This document shows positions 48,501 through 58,840 of a stretch of 64,000 bases of DNA, in pieces. Location of the stretch: contig JBBHKE010001363.1 of assembly GCA_037447655.1 (NCBI GenBank), forward strand, positions 1 through 64,000, given 5' to 3'. The position numbers and the translations under genes are program-made. How positions within the stretch are numbered: the first letter of the stretch is position 1; every line of letters begins with the position of its first letter. The DNA comes from Zygnema cylindricum (taxonomy: Eukaryota; Streptophyta; Zygnematophyceae; Zygnematales; Zygnemataceae). The notes under the pieces were generated by a model. It saw only the letters and a list, made by a program, of their open reading frames with translations. It searched no databases and was not told the origin of the DNA.

Positions 48501-48978
48501 TGCATTCATAATTCTAGTATATTTTCCTTCATAAGTCGAGTTCCTTCCCCCTCTATCTTGCACACGATAAGGGAAACATTCACCTGAGAAGAGCTGTATG
48601 CCTCCAGGATACTTCATAAACAAGAAGCGGCCCTGGATGCTGCTCGAGACAGATGTGCATCCAAAGAGGTTCTTCGCGGCACAGGATATAAAGCACACTG
48701 ACCAAACAAACATTGGAAAAACAAAAGGAAAAAAAACATCAAAATGTTATCCACATAAGATCAATCACTTACGAGCTGAATTGTACACAAGGATTGAAAC
48801 GCCAAAGAGCTTAGAAAGACCAATTCTTGCCAAACCTGCTAACACATGCCAAACATGTGAGGTCACGAGCATCAAGCCTGCGAAGAATTCCTTCCAAGAT
48901 GTCGTCAGAAAGCACTACTAGAGACCCCAATGCTCCGGGCCGCCGGTCCATAGTCCCCATGGTCGCCTTGGCCACCAT
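39570..48978 (-). CDS. JMJ21: JMJ21-like F-box/JmjC/aminoglycoside-phosphotransferase-fold protein, 17 coding exons, 1,158 aa
   Basis: Exons, 5' to 3': 48978-48836, 48697-48584, 47849-47791, 47565-47423, 47196-46999, 46472-46276, 45970-45871, 45588-44848, 44609-44487, 44185-44102, 43766-43396, 43002-42716, 42606-42471, 41080-41002, 40730-40418, 40299-40065, 39723-39570. All junctions are GT/AG, phases agree and the sum is 3,477 nt. The F-box (about residues 15-65) has LSDDILEGILRRLDARDL and EEPLWMHICL. The JmjC domain (about 130-380) has SWHVDP (His and Asp iron ligands near 267/269) and PSGWWHCVLN (distal His near 352). A low-complexity acidic linker follows. The C-terminal kinase-like part has LPVGSGHNLVYL, AIKIYV, WLHTDAMDDNI (catalytic loop near 937) and LLDFGG. 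This is the Arabidopsis At1g78280 architecture in the JMJD6 group: an Fe(II)/2-oxoglutarate oxygenase probably joined to an SCF complex. The substrate is unknown. The start is the Met of MVAKATMG; MGTMDRR just downstream is an alternative. Confidence 0.93.
41388..41598. mobile_element. Degenerate CACCGTG-family MITE-like element in a JMJ21 intron
   Basis: 211 bp between exons at 42471 and 41080. Arms share GCCACTTAAATCAACTTTTC and the complementary ACTGATTTAAGTGGC block; the termini (TACAGTCATCGTTACTAC / CTAATAATTATACAGTA) are decayed. Confidence 0.65.
41842..42460. mobile_element. 619-bp CACCGC-family element abutting a JMJ21 splice donor
   Basis: Left end TACACCGCAAATCGTAATTA, right end TAATTACGATTCGCGGTGTA at 42460. 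The 5' splice site of the minus-strand intron (exon end 42471) is only 10 bp away, so the element forms nearly the whole 5' end of that intron. Confidence 0.8.
46835..46890. repeat. GGGGGA-rich tract in a JMJ21 intron
   Basis: Plus-strand runs of four to five G separated by A, in the intron between 46999 and 46472. It could form a G-quadruplex on the non-transcript strand; the pre-mRNA is C-rich here. Confidence 0.8.
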
Positions 48979-49120
48979 GATGTCAGGTGATTGTGAGAGC
49001 ACACAGCTTCCCGTTAAGTTTCGTGACTCAGAAGTACGGAGGTTACAACTGGTATCCAACAATAGCACTGTGCAGCAAAAACTTGCTTCCAGTGGAAGTG
49101 GCTATTCATGTTTGGACGTT

Positions 49121-50072
49121 TACACCGCGCATCGTTATTAGTGTCAACGACACTAATTTGGGTTATTAAAATTTGGTTTTTTTTCCCAAAATAGTATACG
49201 TGATTTTAATTTTTCCTTGACTATAATTGAGGTTCCGTACAAAATAGCGTCAAGACCGAAAGTACAATAATGCATAATTAGTATGGTGTACGGATGATGT
49301 CAGACGGTACATATTTGTACCTTTTTACTTTAAAATATTTAAAATAAATTATAAATTATACGCGCATGCATATGAACGTGCGCTGAAAAAAATGGGTACA
49401 ATCTCGTCGCCAAAAACCTCGTTCGCACACGATCTCCTATAATCGCCTATTCTGCAGTGTGAACGTAAAATATATTCGCATGTGCGAAGTCATGATGTTA
49501 TAGTTAAACTGTTAAAGCAGTGAACTGTTTTTATTTTACACGTTCACGTAAACCGTCTTAAAACTGCTTACTCTTGATTCATGTGATTTTGTACTGTTCA
49601 GTTTATATAAACACTATAACTTGTATTTTGTCCAATTAGCGTCAATATGTACTCTATTTCGGTACAGCAAACGAATATAGCGTAAATGTTTATTGTAATA
49701 TGGTGTCTATGGGTGATTTCGCTCCAAATTAGAATTAATGTATACGTTAATAAGGGGTCGAAGTGACAATGGACCACAAATTACAATTAATTAATTAAAA
49801 TAATTAGAATAAAAAACAGCATTTGGCGTTGATGATATTTGGGACGCCTTAACGCCAAATGCGGATAATCCACAGAAAAATGGATCCCTTGTTGAACGAA
49901 TCTCATCCATCCATTTATTTTTTGTTTTTTTAGGGATCTGACGCTGTAGTATAAGTAAATATCCAGTATGTGTGTTATTTTTGAAAAAATCCAAATTCTC
50001 AATAAGCGTAAATAACGGTAATTGTTCCTACACGCTAAAGAAACCTTTACGCGAATAACGATTCATGGTGTA
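49121..50072. mobile_element. 952-bp CACCGC-family element just upstream of the JMJ21 start
   Basis: Left end TACACCGCGCATCGTTATTA, right end TAACGATTCATGGTGTA. Its edge lies about 143 bp upstream of the predicted start codon, so promoter or 5' untranslated sequence of the gene may fall within it. Confidence 0.75.
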
Positions 50073-50318
50073 GTTGTACAGAAATTGTACATTTGAAGTA
50101 TAGTTTCGTACAAGCTACGTACCTTTAAGTTCAGATTTGATGGTCAATCCGTCTAGCAACTTTGACTGGCGAAGTATTGTAACGGCGGTTAAAAAACTGT
50201 CGCGCTTGCAAACGTCGACCGTCATGAAAAAAAAAAACAATTCACACGGCCGGCGCAGGTTTACTGTGACAAAACTGAGGCAACCACATATAAATAAAAT
50301 GGTTGCGCGCAGGTACGG

Positions 50319-50537
50319 TACACCGCCAATCGCTATTAGCGTTGTGAACGCTAATCCCGTCCCGCAATTTTTTTTTTTATTCTCAAATATAATAATACAC
50401 ACTATTTAAAAAAACCCTAATTCCTAATTAGAGCAATCGATTTCTTCGAAAATTTCCAAATTACTAATAAGCGTAAACCACGCTAATTATTCGTATACGC
50501 TAAAGAAACTTCTACGCTAATAGCGATTGGGGGTGTA
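50319..50537. mobile_element. 219-bp CACCGC-family MITE-like element
   Basis: Ends TACACCGCCAATCGCTATTA and TAATAGCGATTGGGGGTGTA. A compact copy of the same family as 9009-10344. It is immediately followed by a hAT-like element. Confidence 0.85.
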
Positions 50538-51280
50538 GTTGCTAGTGTTGGGTATCGAGGACCATGCAATTATGTGTCCCCCATTTGGACCAAAAAAAAG
50601 AGGAATCCTCTAGGTAGTTTTCAACTAACCCACTTTCAACTAGATCAACTGCCACCCAAGCAGACAAATAGATAATCTAACTGCACCCCTGTGCAGTTTC
50701 GACTCCTTTGAGTCCTCAGCAAGAAGAATCACGAAAAACGCCCAACCAGGCGATTAATTATGGAGTGGCCAAGATGTCAATATTTATACAAGCTTAGTGG
50801 GAGAGAGGCAGCTACCTCCTTAATTCACTAAGTCATAAACCCTCTCACAACTCCTGTCTTCTAAGGTACGGAACCAATCAGAAGACTGTACAGTACAGAA
50901 AGGTACTACAACCGATGTACTTTCTGTACGACCAGTGTACGACAAGGCCATGGAGTGGACGTCTGTCTCCTTCAGACTTTTCCTCATGTTCTCCGGAATT
51001 TCCTCTTCTCAATGACATCTTCCCACGTGTCGCCTGGTCATGTAACGACCGACAACTGCCAAGGTTGTCATTCTAGGATCTCGGCGATGGTGTGGGCCGT
51101 CGGATAAAAACTTGCTATAAACGACAGCCGTTCAAAAACAATTGTCCGGTACATTTGATTCGTGCACACTAAAACTCCGACTTGTTTTTATGTATTCTAT
51201 TTGTAATTCCGTTAATCGGATTAGTTGCCTATCTATTGTTTAAATAGCTATCAAACCGTATGTATCCTAACGGACTACTA

Positions 51281-51510
51281 CGACAGACTTGTAAGGGTTG
51301 AAGGCTACGCCTCCCCCTACTTATCGGAGGTTTCGAGTCCTACCGACTCAACCTTTTTGGTTGAGATTGACTTAGGTCACTCTTAAGCCCTGCATATGGA
51401 GCAAAGGCAGCCATGGCTTCACCGCCCTCTCTCTCCTTCAATGACTACAACAAGTATGGGGGCTAGAGAGAGTAGGTGGAGGCAAGCTGCTTGTGCTTTC
51501 TTTTTCCATT
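51281..51510 (+). promoter_or_regulatory. Candidate antisense Pol III-like unit, 3' LTR of family C
   Basis: A box-like CGACAGACTTG at 51281-51291, B box with one extra T (GGTTTCGAGTCC) at about 51329-51340, hairpin about 51407-51490 with loop ATGACTACAACAAG, then CTTTCTTTTT. A slightly decayed partner of 57234-57458. Confidence 0.4.
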
Positions 51511-54500
51511 ATATTTTAATTAAGACCTAGAAAATACCTCCCCTAAATCTAGTGATTTCAACACTCCCCTTATTTTCTAGTCTAATTTTAGTTTCTCTTT
51601 TAATCCACACTTTTCCCTACAGTACTTTAGTTTGGGAGATGGCACAGGCTTTGTCATCATATCAGCTACCATTTCCCCATCACTCCTATACACCAAATTC
51701 ACAATTTCATTTTGTACCTTTTCCCTCACAAAGCTCAATCTTATGTCCATATGCTTAGCTTTGAAATGATGTTTTGAATTGGTTGCAATTGCAATTGCAG
51801 CTTGATTATCACAAAACACTTCATGCACTCCCTTCTTCATGTACCCCAATTCTTGCAATAAAGACTTTACCCACATCAACTCTTTCACAACAAAACAATA
51901 GGCCATGTACTCAGCCTCCATAGTGGACTGAGCAACAACCTTTTGTTGCTTGCTGCTCCAACAACAATCACCTTCCCCCACATACAACACATACCAGAAG
52001 TGCATCTTCTCAAAGGTGCATCCCTATAACTAGCATCACTCCAAGTAGTGATGTCAGTGTGCTCTCCTCCCAAATGCAACCATAGATCCCTAGTTCCCAC
52101 CAGGTATCTCATTACTCTCTTGGCTGCCTCCCAGTCTCTCTTTTTGGGATCATTAAGACTCCTACTGAGGACTCCAACTGCTGTAGCTATATCACGTCCG
52201 TTGCAATTCATAAAGTAAATCAAACTTCCTACAACCTGTCTGTAAGGAATAGACTTCATAAACTGTCTCTCTTCTGGACTCATCTGATCATCTAGCATTA
52301 TCACTCCTCCTTCTACACTCCTATCACTTACTTTCTTCAAGTCCATGGGAGTGGTACAATTGTTTGCATTCTTCATCTAAAATTTCTTCAGCATATTTGT
52401 TATATCCTCTTTCTGAGTAAGTCTGCTTATCCTCTTCCCACTATCCCTTTCCATTTGAAATCCTAGAATATATTTAGCCTCCCCTAAATCCTTCATGTGT
52501 ATCTACTTCTAATATCTTTCTTTAGCCTATTTATCTTTTCCATAGACTTACTCAATACCAGCAAATCATCCACATAAATTGCAATAAAAATCACACCATT
52601 CTCATCCTCAAACATTTAAATAGAGTGGTCAAAACTGATCAGAATATACCCCAAACTAGGAAGAAACTCATCTAGTTTCTTATTCCATTGTCTGGGGCCT
52701 TGTTTCACTCCATATATTAATTTATGAGTGTGCAGACTTTGGTTTCCTCTCCTTCCTCTACAAAACCTTCTGGTTGCGGCATGAAGATTTCCTCCTCCAG
52801 TTCACCGTTGAGGAAGGCGGTCTTAATATCCATCTGATGTATTTCCATGTCTTCCGATGCTGCTAAACTAAGGAGAATCCTTACAGATGGGAATCGAACT
52901 ACCTAAGCAAAGATCTCCTCATTATCTATCCCTTCTTTTTGGGTGAACCCCTTTGCCACCAACCGAGCCTTATATCTCTCAATCGTATTATCTATGTTCA
53001 GTTTCAGTTTAAATACCTATTTACAACCAATAGGTTTTCTATCTGGTGGACAATCCACCAACTCCCAAGTATTTGCCTCCATGATTGAAACCATCTCATC
53101 ATGTATGGCTCTAACCCATCTCTCTTTCTCCGAGCTGTCTATTGCCTCCGAGTATGACTGAGGCTCATCTGGTTGAGAAAGCTTTGTTACCTTTGTAGCA
53201 GCCTGCTTTTCTTGAAGCCTTTTGCTGCTCCTCCGTCCTCCCTCAAAAACCGAAGCTGGAATGAAGGGAAGTCTTGGATTCCTCCGCACTATCTCATCAT
53301 CTCCCCTATCTATGAAAACCGGTTCTGACTCCTCTTCCTCTCTTTCCTCAAAGTGTGTAGGATATGAGAGGATTTCGGTATATCTGCCTCATCTTTTATC
53401 TCCCCTGGATCTGCAGTCATGTTTTCACTAGTGTCCCTTCTGGGAAGATCTATGTCCTCATCACTCTCGGACTCAAAACTGATTCTGATTTTCTTAGTTT
53501 ATTTGAAGGGATCAAAAGACTTTCCTTCATCCATGACAACTAAATGCTTTACCAGAATGATATCTTGTTTAGCTAAGTCATAGACTCTATATCCCTTGAC
53601 ATCCTTGTCATATCCCACAAAATATCCCGGTTTCCCTTTAGCATCCAGTTTCCAGTTTTTCTTATCTGTGTCAAGACTGTAAACTTGACTACCGAATACT
53701 TTCAAGTGAGAGATATTCTGTTTCCTTCGAACCCATCTCTCATTAGGGGTCATCCCTTTAACGACTGTATTAAGGACTCTATTCTTAATGTAGTTAGCAC
53801 AGTTCATGGCTAATGCCCAAAATCTTCTTCCTATTTTCTTATCTGCCAACTTATTACATACACTATCTCCCAAAGTCCTGTTTAACCTCTCAGCTATCCC
53901 ATTCTGTTCCAAATTATTTGGTACAGTTTTCTGATGTTGAAATCCCTCATCTCTCAAATAATCCTCAAACTGGTTAGAGGTGTACTCTCCCCCATTATCA
54001 CTCCTTATTCTCTTAATGGGGGTTCCGTGCAACTTCTCACTTCAGGCTTTGTATTCTTTAAAGTACTTTGGTGTTTCAGACTCTGTTTTTAAGAAGTAGA
54101 CTCTGGAATATCTGGACCAATCATCAGTAATTGTCAGCATATATCTCTTCCCCCTAACCGAAGGTACTCTTGCTGGTCCCCAGATATCTGTGTGGACCAG
54201 ATCTAGTACTTTCTCACCTCTATATGTGGCAGTTTTGGGAAAGGGAAGTCTGTGAGCTTTACCTTGGGGACATCCACTACATCATCCATCATTTCATTAT
54301 CCCCAAACTGAATGCCTTCTACTACACCGAATTTCTTCATTTCCCTCAGCAATTCAGAATGTACATGCCCCAAACGGTTATGCCAGATCATCAAGCTCGA
54401 GACACCACCGTAGTAAGCACTTTTCTTTTCATTACTCATGTTAAGCCTAAACATTCCTTGACTACCCTTACATGTTGTGAAGTAGACTTCATCTCCATAC

Positions 54501-54659
54501 TTAGCTGTAAAGACTCCTTTTCTAGTGAAGGTATCAAAATCCTTGTCATCTAATACAAAGGTAGACACAAGATTCTTTCTCTGCTGAGGAATGTAAAGCA
54601 CATCTGAGAAGGTGAGAATATAAGTCTTACCTTTCACTAGGACTTTCAGATCTACTAAG

Positions 54660-55322
54660 TGTTGATATTTGGGTATTTTCTAAGTCTGTATTATAATAGG
54701 AAAAATGTGGAGGCGGCCACGTGGAGGGATAAGATTTGGAAGCCGGAATTCTGGGGATTATAAGAGCGAATCCGGATAGGACACGTGTTAAGTTTTTAGC
54801 CATGTCGTATGATGGTCGTACGAAAGGTACACCGGCACCTGTACCTTTATGTACTATACAGTAATTTGATAGGTCCATACCTCAGTACTAGAGGGTTTAG
54901 AGAGGGGTTTAGGACTTAGAATATTTCCGGTAGGTAGCTGACTCTCCCAGAGAGCACCTTGTATAAATGGCAAACTTTGGCCAGCTATAACTATCAATTC
55001 AGTTGACCATTTTCAGTGATTCTTTTTGCTGCAGACTCAGGGGAGTCCAAGCTACATAGGGGTGTAGTCGGTCAGGCTATTTGCCTGCCAAGGTGGCTGC
55101 ATTTCTAGGGGAAAGTCAAAGTGGCTGAATGTGTCCAAAACTCATATTCTAACTTTGCATTCTGTGGTGGAACTGAGCACACAGAAAGTCTTATTTCAAT
55201 GGGTGAAACTCTTATGGCCCTGGGTCCAGGGTCAATCATTTGGTTTGTATAAACTTGAATTAAACCTTATCAGATTAGCTTCCTTGGACCGTAGTGCGGG
55301 CAATGGAGCACATAGAATTTCA
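54660..55322 (+). mobile_element. Solo LTR, 663 bp, plus orientation, CTAAG duplication
   Basis: TGTTGATATTTGG...ATAGAATTTCA flanked by CTAAG (54655-54659 and 55323-55327). Excising it and one duplication restores the host Copia frame (VTTNLVGLVDLKVLVKG on the minus strand). It has a TATAAAT box near 54962 and U5 sequence related to the family B LTR, but lacks the tRNA-like module. Confidence 0.92.
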
Positions 55323-56514
55323 CTAAGCCCACTAGATTTGTGGTAACTACTCTCCCATCCCCATACTCTATTTCCACTGTAGGGATCTTTCTTAGCTTAG
55401 TGAAGAGGTGCATGTCACAACACATATGCATCGATGCACCTGAGTCGAAGATCCATCCCTCCTCTGGAGCTTCCCGAATGGCTCCAAGGGCACACTTCTG
55501 TTTTTAAGGGATCTCCTTCTCCTCTAGATTCTCGATAAGAAAAAGCTCCCCATCTTCCTCCTCGGAAGACTCGTCCTCCTTAATCTCTCCTTTCACTCGT
55601 GTGACCACAAGTGCTTTCTTTTTCCCTTTGGAAGAACCCCCTCCACAATTTTCTTGAAGCCTCAACTGCGATAGCTTGATGCAATCAGCTATGAAGTGGC
55701 CGGCTTTTTGCAGAAATGGCAAAGGCCCTTTGGAGTCCTCCGTTCTCCATATTGATCCATTTCCCCTTTGAAGCTGTTGTACGGCTTCTTCGGATCCTTT
55801 CTCCACCGGTCCTTTCTGGCAGCTAGAGCTTGAATGATTTTTCCTCCTCTCCGGATCTCAATGGTGTTCTCTTGCACAAGTATCATTCGGACGACGGTGT
55901 TCGACTTCCAAGCACTATCATGCATTTTTTGCACTCAATACACTATATTTTCATTCTCCTCCAGCAACTTCATGATGAGTTTTAACTTTCATCTTCATAG
56001 TGCCTGTCCATCCGCCACTTTCTATCTCCATGTACAGACAAGAGAGATCGCTGCAATAGTCCAACATCTTTCCTCCTTTGAAAGTGTAACTCGTCAGCCT
56101 TTACTAAGCCAGCTGGAGCACCTGAATGGTGCCAGCTCAATAGATCTCCACTAAGGTCATCCACAACTCCTCGGCCTTGAAGATGTGAAGGTGAGAGGTT
56201 GCCAAAGCTTGAGTGAGGTGCCTTAAAATGAAGTGTCTGGCATTCATGTTGGTGTACTCCCACATCTGAATGTTGTTTTCTTTGGTCTTCACGGCCACCG
56301 CTTCGGGTGCCGTGGCAATAGGTGAGAGTATTCCTTTTAACCCTTTTGGACCACTTGTTTCCCCGTCACAGTCTCCTCGGTTGGGCGGTCTTGTGAAAAC
56401 CTCACTCCTCAAACCGGAGGTTTCTTCAAACAAGCGTTCATATGTCACTAACAATACCCGTGTGAACATGCCCACTATTAGCCAAATGAACAGGTCCGTT
56501 GAATATGGGCGCGA

Positions 56515-56529
56515 GGGTGGACCCATAAC
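56515..56529 (-). promoter_or_regulatory. Half-tRNA primer-binding site of the family C element
   Basis: After the LTR end AATTGCA (56530) the minus strand reads GTTATGGGTCCACCC, one mismatch from the complement of the initiator tRNA-Met anticodon arm. It also encodes M-G-P-P. The TATA box is at about 56746-56752. Confidence 0.75.
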
Positions 56530-57233
56530 TGCAATTATGTGTCCCCTTTTTGGACCAAAAAAAAAAGGAAGCCACTAGGCAATTTCAACTAACCCACTTT
56601 CAACTAGAACAACTACCACCAAAGAAGACAAATAGATAATCTAACTGCACGCCTATGCAGTTTGGACTCCTTTGAGTCCTCAGCAAGAAGAATCACTGAA
56701 AATGCCCAACCAGGCGATTAATTATGGAGTGGCAAAGATGCCAATATTTATACAAGATTATTGGGAGAGAGGCGGCTACCCCGTTAATTCACTAAGTTCT
56801 AAACCCTCTCACAACTCCTATCTACTGAGGTACGGAACCAACCAGTAGATTGTACAGTAGAGAAAGGTACTACAACCGATGTACTTTCTATACGGTATGT
56901 GTACATAAGGCCATGGAGTGGACGTCTGTCTCCTACGGACTTGTCCTCATGTTCTCTGAAATTTCCTCTTCTCAATGACATCGTGCCACGTGGCTCGTCC
57001 ACCGAAAACTTCCAAGGCTGCCATTCCGGGATCTCGGCGATGGTGTGGGTGGTCGCATAAAAACCGGCTTTAAACGAAGGTCGTTCAAAAACAAATGTGC
57101 GGTACATTTGTTTTATGCGCACTAAATCTCCGACTAGTTTCTATGTATTCTATTTGTAATTCCGTTAATCGGATTAGTTGCCTATCTATTGTTTAAATAG
57201 CTATCAAACCCTATGTATCCTAACGGACTAGTA

Positions 57234-57458
57234 CGACAGACTGGTAAGGGTTGAAGGCTACGCCTCCCCCTACCGGTCGGAGGTTCGAGTCCTGACGGAC
57301 TCAACCTCTTTTCTTGAGAGTGACTTAGGTCACTCTTATGCCCTGCCTATGGAGCAAAGGCAGCCATGGCTCCACCGCTTTCTCTCTCCTTTAATGACTA
57401 CAACAAGTATGGGGGCTAAAGAGAGTAGGTGGAGGCAGGCTGCTTGTGCTTTCTTTTT
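57234..57458 (+). promoter_or_regulatory. Candidate antisense Pol III-like unit with perfect B box, 5' LTR of family C
   Basis: A box-like CGACAGACTGG at 57234-57244 (about 9 of 11 consensus positions), perfect B box GGTTCGAGTCC at 57282-57292 (48 nt start to start), hairpin 57360-57443 (GCAGCC/GGCTGC, CTCCACC/GGTGGAG and CTCTCT/AGAGAG stems) with loop ATGACTACAACAAG, TTTTT at 57454-57458. Antisense to gag-pol. Confidence 0.5.
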
Positions 57459-57944
57459 CCATTTTATTCTAATTAAAACCTAGAAAATATCTCCCCCTAA
57501 ATCTAGTGATTTCAACAGACCATTTGCCGATATTCGATATATATCGAATTTTGGGTACCCGATAATCGATATATCGCTTCGATATATCGACTATTAAATC
57601 ATCGTTATATATCGTCGATATATCGTATCGCCAATATATCAAAGCTTCTTAAAAAAAAAAACAAATATTGCTAGTCAATTCTCGGAAGAAGAGAAGGACT
57701 GCTGTCAAAGTGGTGGAGGATGTTATTTTTTTTTCACGGAAACTGCGAATCGGATACTGTAAATGGATTAATTGAGAACCTAATTAATTGAGAATTGATT
57801 AGCTGCAGCTGCTTGAACTACGTGTCGCTGCAGCCAAAACTAGTGCTACTGCAGATGCTAGTACTAACTATAGCTTCTGCCAGTAGTACTAGCTGTTGCT
57901 AGTGCTACTGTAGCAGGTAGTTCTAGCTACTGCTACTCTAATGA

Positions 57945-58165
57945 ATAATAATAAGAATAAAAGTTCACATTTTATACACTTTAAAAAATAATAAATAAAA
58001 ATAATAATTAAAACTCACATTTTGTACACTTCATAAAATGATTAATAACAATAAGAATAAAATATCACATTTTATACACTTCATAAAATATTGAATAAAA
58101 ATAATAATAAGAATTCTCATTTTGTACACTTCAAAAAATAATAACTAAAAATAATAATAAACATT
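57945..58165. repeat. AT-rich tandem repeat, about 4 copies of a roughly 55-60-bp unit
   Basis: Each unit has CACATTTT(A/G)TACACTTC followed by AAAATAATNAATAAAAATAA. It lies inside the hAT-like element. Confidence 0.8.
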
Positions 58166-58611
58166 CATGCCTGAAACGAACAGTTTGAATTTTTTTTTTC
58201 ATATCATACTTTGACTAAATTAGTTTGGGTTTCAAGTTTTCATATGTGAAGTTCTGTACCGTAGTACGTACTAAATAAATAACGATATGAATTAGTATTA
58301 TACTATTATAACTTTTTCGTCGGTTACATTTTGCGGCCCTACCTTTTAAGTCACGGAACAAAAATGACGTCCTACGTCGCGTTTCAAAAAAATTGTCGTT
58401 ATCTCTTAAATAACATATTAAATTAAATTTTTATTTTATAAAATACAATATCGCGATATATATCGCGATAATTTATGTTGGTCGCGGTACGATATACTGA
58501 GGACTTTCCTCGATCGATACTCGATATTTCGAATATCGAAATTATCGCGATATGAAACTACACGATACCCAACACTAGTAGTTTTAATAAAATGGCTGCC
58601 CGCAGGTACAG

Positions 58612-58840
58612 TACACCGCCAATCGCTATTAGCGTAGAAGTTTTTTTAGCGTATATGAATAATTAACATGGTTTACGTTAATTAAGAATTTGAAAATTTT
58701 GAAAAAAAACATACATTCTAATTGTTTAATAATTCTAATTTGGGTCTTTGAAAAAAGTAAATGTCGGTCGCAGACATGCTTACACTAATATAGGTTTTTG
58801 TACAAAATCTGACAAATCCTACACAAATCGTACATTCACA
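58612..58840. mobile_element. Truncated CACCGCC-family element carrying the Harbinger empty site
   Basis: Begins TACACCGCCAATCGCTATTA and is colinear with 9009-9179 then 9951-10012, with a single TTA at 58780-58782 where the other copy holds the 771-bp Harbinger element. Homology stops near 58840 and no right end is present. Confidence 0.85.

Larger units (their letters stand above)
51577..56529 (-). pseudogene. Decayed Copia gag-pol of the 50565-57517 element
   Basis: Fragments in order on the minus strand: Gag start MGPPSRPY (56526) and body IQMWEYTNMNARHFILRHL; a zinc-knuckle remnant (CHFCKKPA) near 55700; protease DSGAS region near 55445; after the solo LTR, VLYIPQQRKNLVS and IWHNRLGHVH; integrase RSDNGGEYTSNQFEDYL and NGIAERLNRTL; RT near 52400-53050; RNase H TTWSDASYRD, MEAEYMA and FCDNQAA (51577-52005). 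Frames break repeatedly, for example at 52376-52380 and across 52500-53020. Confidence 0.9.
50565..57517 (-). mobile_element. Copia retrotransposon (family C), decayed, GACCA duplication, carrying a solo LTR
   Basis: 3' LTR 50565-51563 (999 bp) and 5' LTR 56530-57517 (988 bp), TGTTGAAAT...AATTGCA on the minus strand, flanked by GACCA (50560-50564 and 57518-57522). The purine tract lies at 51564 onward, the primer site at 56529. The interior has Copia gag-pol in order but many stops and frameshifts. A 663-bp solo LTR sits in its protease/integrase region. Confidence 0.93.
50543..58577. mobile_element. hAT-like element split by a 7-kb Copia
   Basis: Left end TAGTGTTGGGTATCGAGGAC (50543), right end CGATACCCAACACTA (58577). 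Flanking 8-mers GTAGTTGC and GTAGTTTT match at 6 of 8. Inside, after the Copia, are CGATATATCG-rich sequence, a CTAGTACTA-rich stretch, tandem repeats (57945-58165) and an ATCGCGATAA block. No transposase is recognisable. Confidence 0.75.

Noticed and set aside
57234-57320. Functional tRNA gene
   Set aside because: A and B boxes are present but no complete acceptor stem or proper anticodon arm can be drawn; it repeats within every LTR.
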